Source: Niallia circulans (lineage in GTDB: Bacteria; Bacillota; Bacilli; Bacillales; Cytobacillaceae). Taken from it: a stretch of DNA of 64,000 nt. Below, in pieces: positions 59,284 through 64,000 of the stretch. Where the stretch lies: the NCBI RefSeq assembly GCF_007273535.1, contig NZ_CM017506.1, positions 32,969-96,968 of the forward strand, written 5' to 3'. How positions within the stretch are numbered: the first letter of the stretch is position 1; each line of letters opens with the position of its first letter. Made by a program: the position numbers and the translations under genes. The notes under the pieces are model-generated. The model worked only from the letters and a program-made list of their open reading frames with translations. It had not been told where the DNA came from and did no database searches.

Positions 59284-60214
59284 ATATCAATTTTACGAAA
59301 ATTTCGATGAGCTTGCTATAGACATTCTTACCTTAGCAAAAAATATAATACCGGAGGGTTATTTCTTTTTAAGTGCTTTTACAAATAAGGAGCAGCACAT
59401 TTTAAAGGTTGCTAAAAATAAGGAAAACATCCATATTAATGAGGGTGCACGTATTCCACTCCATTCCGCAGTTTGTACTAGGATTAACTTTTCCAAAGGG
59501 AATGCTTTGGTTTATACAGATATTAGCAAGGAAGATAGCTTAGTGGAATTAAAAAGAACTTACCAAGCAACCAATGTAAATGCTTATTTAGGAGTGCCAG
59601 TAATTCTAAGAAATGGAGAAGTTTTTGGGACCCTATGTGCAGTTCAAGAGAAAGCTACAACGTTTCATGCTGATAGTATCAAGTTAATAGAAAAATTAGC
59701 AACAATGTTTTCGTACTATTTAGAGTTAGAAAGTATGGCTTGTAGAGATCATTTAACTGGTTGTTATAACAGATACTCCTTAGAAAGGTTCTTTCAACAA
59801 CATACAAGAGAAGAAGGCATAATACTCTTTTTAGATTTAGATGGTTTCAAGCAAATTAACGATAAATTAGGACATGAGACAGGAGATTTTGTCTTAAAGG
59901 AAGTTTCACTAAGGATAGAAGAAGTAATTCGTAAGAGTACTTTAAGTGGTGCTGTTTTTCGTTTAGGTGGAGATGAATTTGTTGTTAATCTCATTGGTCT
60001 TATTGATAAAGGAATGATAGATGATATAGCAACTACCCTTATCCTTAGTTTATCCACTTGGGATTTTCATACGAATGATTTTTACTTATCCACGAGTATT
60101 GGTATAGTTTCTTATACAAAAGAGGAACAGTCTTTGTCTGCGTTACTAAAAAAAGCTGATAACGCTTTGTATCGAGCAAAATCAAGTGGTAAAAATACTT
60201 ATCAATATTTTTAA
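59264..60214 (+). CDS. GAF-GGDEF diguanylate cyclase
   Basis: Residues 10-155 form a GAF sensor domain (IPLHSAVCTRINFSKGNALV, LGVPVILRNGEVFGTLCAV). Residues 158-316 form a GGDEF domain with intact LGGDEF (234-239), the metal/substrate motif LFLDLDGFKQINDKLGHETGD and end motif ADNALYRAKSSGKNTY. It should make cyclic di-GMP from GTP. There is no RxxD inhibitory site five residues before GGDEF, so product inhibition is unlikely. With the LOV protein it may form a light- or redox-linked signalling pair; this is inference. Confidence 0.9.
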   Translation: MKKGLNEYQFYENFDELAIDILTLAKNIIPEGYFFLSAFTNKEQHILKVAKNKENIHINEGARIPLHSAVCTRINFSKGNALVYTDISKEDSLVELKRTYQATNVNAYLGVPVILRNGEVFGTLCAVQEKATTFHADSIKLIEKLATMFSYYLELESMACRDHLTGCYNRYSLERFFQQHTREEGIILFLDLDGFKQINDKLGHETGDFVLKEVSLRIEEVIRKSTLSGAVFRLGGDEFVVNLIGLIDKGMIDDIATTLILSLSTWDFHTNDFYLSTSIGIVSYTKEEQSLSALLKKADNALYRAKSSGKNTYQYF

Positions 60215-60283
60215 ATTTTCCAGCATATTGTTTCTACCAATTTCATATGTTTTCTATATGTAATAATAAAAAGACTTGCTCAA

Positions 60284-60312
60284 AAAAGTCCCAAACTTGG
60301 GGCTTTTTTTGT
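60284..60312 (+). terminator. Terminator after the cyclase gene
   Basis: AAAGTCCC pairs with GGGGCTTT around AAACTT, followed by T7. A second hairpin, CTGGGGAGC/GCTCCCCAG (60329-60358), follows. The rest of 60215-60585 has no gene. Confidence 0.75.
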
Positions 60313-60585
60313 TTCTGAAAACAGTTCTCTGGGGAGCTAATCATGAATTGCTCCCCAGAATAGATTAGTATATGGGAGACTAATCCTAAATTAATTATAT
60401 AAACGATTATTTGCAATGTGAATATTGTAAATAATGTAAAATGTTAATCTCCAGAAAGTCCATACAAAAAAGCTGGTTGCATACCTAAAAGAAAAATCTC
60501 TTTATAATACTTAAACTTCAAATCAAATATATATTTTTAAAAAATTTGGAAAAAATACCTTTATTGAAAAAGTGGAGGTATTTTT

Positions 60586-61572
60586 ATGAAAGAACACCAT
60601 ATTCGTTTAACTTCCTCTGAAATTGGAGGGTTATGGGCCAATTATATAAGTGATTCTCTCTTTATTTGTGTGTATAGATACTTTTTGGCAAAAGTTGAAG
60701 ATAAAGAAACTCAAGCTATATTAAAACATGCATTAGACTTGTCATATCAACATGTCAAAGTTATTACAAACATTTTTAAAGAAGAAGGCCATGCTATCCC
60801 ACAAGGATTTACGGATGAAGATGTTAATGTTGATTCACCAAGATTATTCTCTGATGAATTTTTTCTTATTTATACAAAGCAAATGACAAAGGGCGCTTTA
60901 GCAACCTATGGGGTGGTGCTACCACATACTTTTCGGAAGGATATAAGAGAACACTTTATGTCATGTATCGCATCTACTATGGAATTATTTAATGAGACAA
61001 CTGATTTACTTTTAACTAGGGGATTAGAGATTCGGTCTCCCTATATTCCCTATCTAGAAGAAGTAGATATGGTAGAAACACAAGGGTTCTTAGCAGGTTG
61101 GTTGGGAAAACAAAGGCCATTAATGGCTGCGGAAATAACCCACTTGTATTCAAATATACAAACTAATCATTTGGCATCAGCATTATTGACAGGTTTCGGT
61201 CAAGTAGTTCATTGTGCTGATCTAAAAGGATATATGAAAAGAGGTAAAAATATTACTAAGAAACATATTGAAATCTTTACTAGTTACTTACAAGATAATG
61301 CCTTACCATCACCACACAATTGGGATGATTTGGTTCTACCAATTAAAGAAACTCCATTTTCGGATAAGTTAATGATGTATCATACCTCATTGATTTCAGC
61401 TGCTGGTGTAGGAAATTATGGAACTGCCTTGTCAGCTTCATTAAGACGTGATATTGCTGCTGATTATACTCGCTTTTTTGGTGAAATTGGTCTTTTTGCA
61501 GAAGATGGTTTGAATTTATTAATTAATAATGCCTGGTTTGAAAGACCACCACACGCTATTGATAGTCATTAG
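60586..61572 (+). CDS. DUF3231 family protein
   Basis: GGAGG precedes the ATG. The 328-residue helical protein has two related halves: LTSSEIGGLWANYISDSLFI with HALDLSYQHVKVI, and then LMAAEITHLYSNIQTNHLAS with EIFTSYLQDNALPSP. This duplicated ferritin-like four-helix plan is typical of DUF3231, a family confined mainly to spore-forming Bacillales. Function is not known; spore-coat association of related proteins has been proposed. Full length. Confidence 0.85.
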   Translation: MKEHHIRLTSSEIGGLWANYISDSLFICVYRYFLAKVEDKETQAILKHALDLSYQHVKVITNIFKEEGHAIPQGFTDEDVNVDSPRLFSDEFFLIYTKQMTKGALATYGVVLPHTFRKDIREHFMSCIASTMELFNETTDLLLTRGLEIRSPYIPYLEEVDMVETQGFLAGWLGKQRPLMAAEITHLYSNIQTNHLASALLTGFGQVVHCADLKGYMKRGKNITKKHIEIFTSYLQDNALPSPHNWDDLVLPIKETPFSDKLMMYHTSLISAAGVGNYGTALSASLRRDIAADYTRFFGEIGLFAEDGLNLLINNAWFERPPHAIDSH

Positions 61573-61707
61573 CTAGTGAGTTAAAATAATGGTCAAAAGA
61601 AGGACTGCTACTTAGCTTAGGCAGTCTTTTTATTAGAGTATAATATTGCAGTATTCCTCTAATAAATGAATAACTGCTTGTGGAAGAAATGAGGCAGTTT
61701 AATAAGC

Positions 61708-61758
61708 GAGGGATGAAACAAAAAAACCATCAATGCTAATTATTGATGGCTTTACTTA
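61708..61758 (-). terminator. Duplicated terminator segment, copy 1
   Basis: On the minus strand GCCATCAAT and ATTGATGG pair and are followed by T7, ending the ArsR-like gene. Nearly the same 50-base segment (with upstream GGGNTGAAA) recurs at 62307-62358, ending the 60-codon gene. It is a recent duplication. Confidence 0.75.
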
Positions 61759-62030
61759 TATTTTTCTTCCTCCACTTTATTCATCAACTTCATAAACCAT
61801 CCCATCATTTCATGAAGTACGGTCAAATTCAATGAATATTTGACATACTTTCCTTCTTTACTGGATTCAATTAACCCACTGTTTTTTAAAATAGAGAGAT
61901 GATGAGATATACTTGGCTGCGATATGTTAAAATACCCCGTAATTTCATTTACAGTCATATCCCGTTCCTTCAGAAGTTCTAAAATTTTTCTTCTAGTAGT
62001 ATCTGAAAGTGCTTTATAAGCATCAATCAA
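61752..62030 (-). CDS. ArsR/SdpR-like winged-helix repressor
   Basis: TTG 62030 has AAGGGGG nine bases upstream. The 92-residue protein is a typical ArsR-type winged helix (YKALSDTTRRKILELLKERD, ISQPSISHHLSILKNSGLIE, GKYVKYSLNL) with a C-terminal helix EMMGWFMKLMNKVEEE. No metal-binding Cys motif is present; the end resembles SdpR-type autorepressors. A 17-base perfect inverted repeat lies 15 bases upstream and is its likely operator. No SdpI immunity gene follows. Confidence 0.88.
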   Translation of the reverse strand: MIDAYKALSDTTRRKILELLKERDMTVNEITGYFNISQPSISHHLSILKNSGLIESSKEGKYVKYSLNLTVLHEMMGWFMKLMNKVEEEKYK

Positions 62031-62044
62031 ATTATCCAGCCCCC

Positions 62045-62086
62045 TTCATAATAACATATAGCTATTTAACTATATGTTATTATGAA
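62045..62086. promoter_or_regulatory. Operator of the ArsR-like repressor
   Basis: TTCATAATAACATATAG and its exact complement CTATATGTTATTATGAA (17 bases each) are separated by eight bases. The inner ATA/TAT core matches ArsR-family operators. It lies between the repressor and a divergent coding relic. Confidence 0.75.
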
Positions 62087-62097
62087 TACCATAAAAA

Positions 62098-62290
62098 GTA
62101 AACATGGCTAAAAAATAAATGGAAATGGCAATACCCGGAATCTTTTCCAGATAAAGAGTTAATTATTCGTACTCTCCTAAATTGGGTAGAAGAATCGCCG
62201 ACGAACTATAATGGTGTGTATAAGTTGTTTAAGACTGAGGGTGAATGGGCTAGTGCAAACTTTTCAAATGAAGCAAAAATAACTTATTGA
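62098..62290 (+). pseudogene. Coding relic divergent from the repressor
   Basis: A frame open from 62101 to TGA at about 62290 reads WKWQYPESFPDKELIIRTL and NWVEESPTNYNGVYKLF with protein-like composition, but no in-frame start or ribosome site is present. It is probably the C-terminal remnant of a lost gene once controlled by the nearby operator. Confidence 0.4.
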
Positions 62291-62351
62291 ACTAGCGGGA
62301 CTGAAAGAAGGGTGAAATAAAACAAAACCATCAATGCTAACTATTGATGGC

Positions 62352-62534
62352 TTACTTAATTCTATAAACGAGTGATTTTTGTCTAACTAAAAAAATAGAG
62401 TTTGTATCAGGATCTATTATTTCTAATAATCCATTTTCATGATTAAAGAAACAAAAGTGTATTTTACAGTTGTATATAACTTTTTGACCGAACGAGATAT
62501 TACCGAAATAGTCTAAATTCTTGGCTGTTGACAT
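62352..62534 (-). CDS. Small protein, 60 residues
   Basis: ATG 62534 has AAGGGGG at a long distance (about 16 bases), so translation may be weak. The product appears beta-rich (GQKVIYNCKIHFCFFNHENG, LLEIIDPDTNSIFLVRQKSL). No family is recognised. It ends in the second copy of the duplicated terminator. Confidence 0.5.
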   Translation of the reverse strand: MSTAKNLDYFGNISFGQKVIYNCKIHFCFFNHENGLLEIIDPDTNSIFLVRQKSLVYRIK

Positions 62535-62840
62535 GAATTTATCTTCTTATCCCCCTTCATTGTATAAAGGGAAGGTGACTAAGAACAGTCTAATAGGACC
62601 CAATATATTGTGTGTTTATAAAAACGATAACACAATATTTTGCTATATGTAAATCCTGTTATCCTTATCGATTGATAAGAATTAGACTATCAAATAGTCT
62701 CGATTTAGAAATGTTTTTTGTGTTACTAAGATGGCAGATAGTTCAATAAGCATTTAAATTTAAAGTTATTACTTAAATAGCCGTTTAGACAAATTAGTTT
62801 GAATTAGGAAATACTATACTATTAATAAAAAGGAAATATT

Positions 62841-63229
62841 ATGAGTCTTACTATTATTTTGGTTTTTATATTGCCTTGGCTGGTGGGATACTTTCATCTT
62901 TATAAACGTGATAAATTAATAATTCCACAATCGTAGCATTTACTGTAAATGAAACAATATTTTATTTAGAATTATGGAAGGTGAGCTCCTCGAATAATAC
63001 ATTTCACTTTTTGCCTTTTAATTTAGGTATATATCCTATTTTAGCAAGTTACTTAATATGGTTTATAAAAAGATATAAGAATCCCTTCTGGATTATTATT
63101 TTTATATCTTTATTTACCACTTTTCTTGAAAATATATATTTATTAAGTGGTAAGATAACTTATGGTAAAGAGTGGAATATTATTTTCATCTTTTTTTTCC
63201 TATATTTTTCCTTAGTATTTAGTGTATAG
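62841..63229 (+). pseudogene. CBO0543-family membrane protein broken by a frameshift
   Basis: AAGGAAA precedes ATG 62841, which encodes SLTIILVFILPWLVGYFHLY, KRDKLIIP and then a stop. From about 62930 the next frame continues IVAFTVNETIFYLELWKV, FLPFNLGIYPILASYLIWF and FTTFLENIYLLSG to 63229. The combined protein matches the small four-helix CBO0543 family of spore formers. One indel near 62925-62935 separates the parts. It is a pseudogene unless the indel is a sequencing error. Confidence 0.7.
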
Positions 63230-63334
63230 ATACTATGTTTATCTTATGAAGCTGAAAATTTTAAAATAAATTAATCGAAAGGTTATGTAATAAATGTAGA
63301 GTACCCTTTCTTATATAACATGAAGAAAGAATTA

Positions 63335-63475
63335 TTATAAATCAGGTTTAAAGAGCGTTCTATTTTCTAATTTATGCTCTAACATATGAATAAATTCTAA
63401 GGGTAAATCTAGACGTATAGATTCTAAAAGCGCAAATAGTATTGCATCATTACTAAGGGATTTTAAAGGATTCAA
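63335..63475 (-). CDS. sda: Sda-like sporulation kinase inhibitor
   Basis: TTG 63475 lies six bases after GGAG on the minus strand and opens 46 codons. The product LKSLSNDAILFALLESIRLD then LPLEFIHMLEHKLENRTLF fits the Sda helical hairpin (LSDE.L...Y..A..L.L...FI.LIE.EI.RR). Sda binds KinA/KinB and blocks their autophosphorylation, delaying sporulation. A plasmid copy could keep the host vegetative during transfer or replication (inference). The protein is the size of B. subtilis Sda. Confidence 0.72.
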   Translation of the reverse strand: MNPLKSLSNDAILFALLESIRLDLPLEFIHMLEHKLENRTLFKPDL

Positions 63476-64000
63476 AATTCTCTCCGTTCTTTTAAGGATG
63501 TTTTTACAAAAACAAGTAAGGTAATGGGAATATAAAGAGCGACTTCAGTTATAGTGTGAAAAGGAGGTAGTTTTTAATTTTTATAATGAGGAAAACAATA
63601 GTTGATGTTTGGTAAAAACTATCTTCTTAAAGTAACAAAGAAGATGGTTAGGGAAGTTCTTAGGAGACCTTAGCCTTTGGTTGACTATAACATACTAATT
63701 GGAATATATATATAAATACTTAAAATGAGCAGTAGAATAATAAGACTCTTGAACACTGAAGTGTGAGAGATCTCCGAGTTGATAATTTCAGCTCATTTTA
63801 ATTTATGGAACTAATAGGGCAGGTTTGTTTAAGTACATTTATTCACAAAGTTAATGAAATAATCCAATGATTGATTAAAAATTTAAAAATATATGCTATC
63901 AAAATATTTATATAAAATATAACTTTTCCTTTTACCTTATGAGAGAAGTGACAGATTTTTGTACAGATTTGTTAGTAAATAAGAAATTCATTGGTAAATG
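63476..64000. other. Gene-free end of window with a structured segment
   Basis: No convincing gene. TAAAATGAGC (63721-63730) pairs perfectly with GCTCATTTTA (63791-63800), enclosing an inner CTCTTGAACACT/GTGTGAGAG hairpin, a possible multi-stem RNA. A dispersed-repeat copy (core GGGCAGGTTTGTTTAAG) is at 63805-63855. Confidence 0.45.

Overview
The window looks like part of a large, AT-rich conjugative plasmid from an endospore-forming member of the Bacillaceae. It carries a replication initiator with iterons, two partition systems, an oriT with a MOBQ relaxase and a nearly complete Gram-positive type IV secretion (T4SS) operon. Purine-rich ribosome sites, frequent TTG/GTG starts and low GC fit Bacillus-type hosts. 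Genes such as an Sda-like kinase inhibitor, a YtvA-type LOV-STAS photoreceptor, DUF3231, YaaC and YhjD relatives point to a spore former. The genus cannot be fixed from the sequence alone.

Layout. 0-2.6 kb: end of an unrecognised gene, a minimal ATP-dependent DNA ligase, small Bacillus-type genes and a candidate structured RNA with two tandem pseudoknots. 2.6-7.0 kb: mobilisation block (ArdC-like antirestriction protein with a C-terminal calcium-repeat tail, MobA/MobL relaxase, oriT with a TAAGTGCGCC nick region, two divergent accessory genes). 7.2-11.8 kb: Fic toxin with a hidden 54-residue antitoxin, a ParM-like actin with its partner, and a ParA/ribbon-helix-helix pair flanked by GCATACWTG repeats. 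11.8-13.7 kb: replicon (leader hairpins, attenuator, Rep, iterons every 30-32 bp). 13.8-18 kb: regulators (leaderless XRE gene, a 7-TM histidine kinase with LuxR-type response regulator, divergent XRE genes sharing twin operators). 18-46.4 kb: transfer operon. It begins with covarying hairpins, then a serine-rich secreted protein, a giant thioester-domain-like adhesin, a Tad-type pilus ATPase with two TadB/C membrane proteins and small pilin-like proteins, two WxL-like proteins and their DUF916/DUF3324 membrane partner. The T4SS core follows (VirB2-, VirB3-, VirB4-, EssB-, VirB8-, VirD4- and VirB6-like proteins and a muramidase/NlpC hydrolase), then a TOPRIM primase-like protein and topoisomerase III. 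46.5-52.5 kb: ParB-like protein, two serine recombinases, a YaaC-like protein and a Tn552-type TniA/TniB module whose transposase is interrupted by one in-frame TGA. 53-64 kb: sparse, decaying accessory DNA with many orphan hairpins, a dispersed short repeat, frameshifted genes, a LOV-STAS photoreceptor, a GAF-GGDEF cyclase, DUF1796, DUF3231, an ArsR/SdpR-like repressor with a near-perfect operator and a hidden Sda-like gene.

How the parts fit. Relaxase and accessory proteins would process oriT, VirD4 would couple the DNA to the VirB4-driven channel, and the hydrolase would open the wall. The Tad-like pilus, WxL/DUF916 proteins and adhesin could provide cell-cell contact. Most internal gaps of the transfer operon hold an intrinsic terminator lying directly before the next ribosome site, with no space for a promoter. 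Together with the covarying hairpins at the operon head, this suggests processive antitermination, the most testable unusual system here. The antitermination and pilus-assisted mating ideas are inference from gene order and structure, not shown by the sequence alone.
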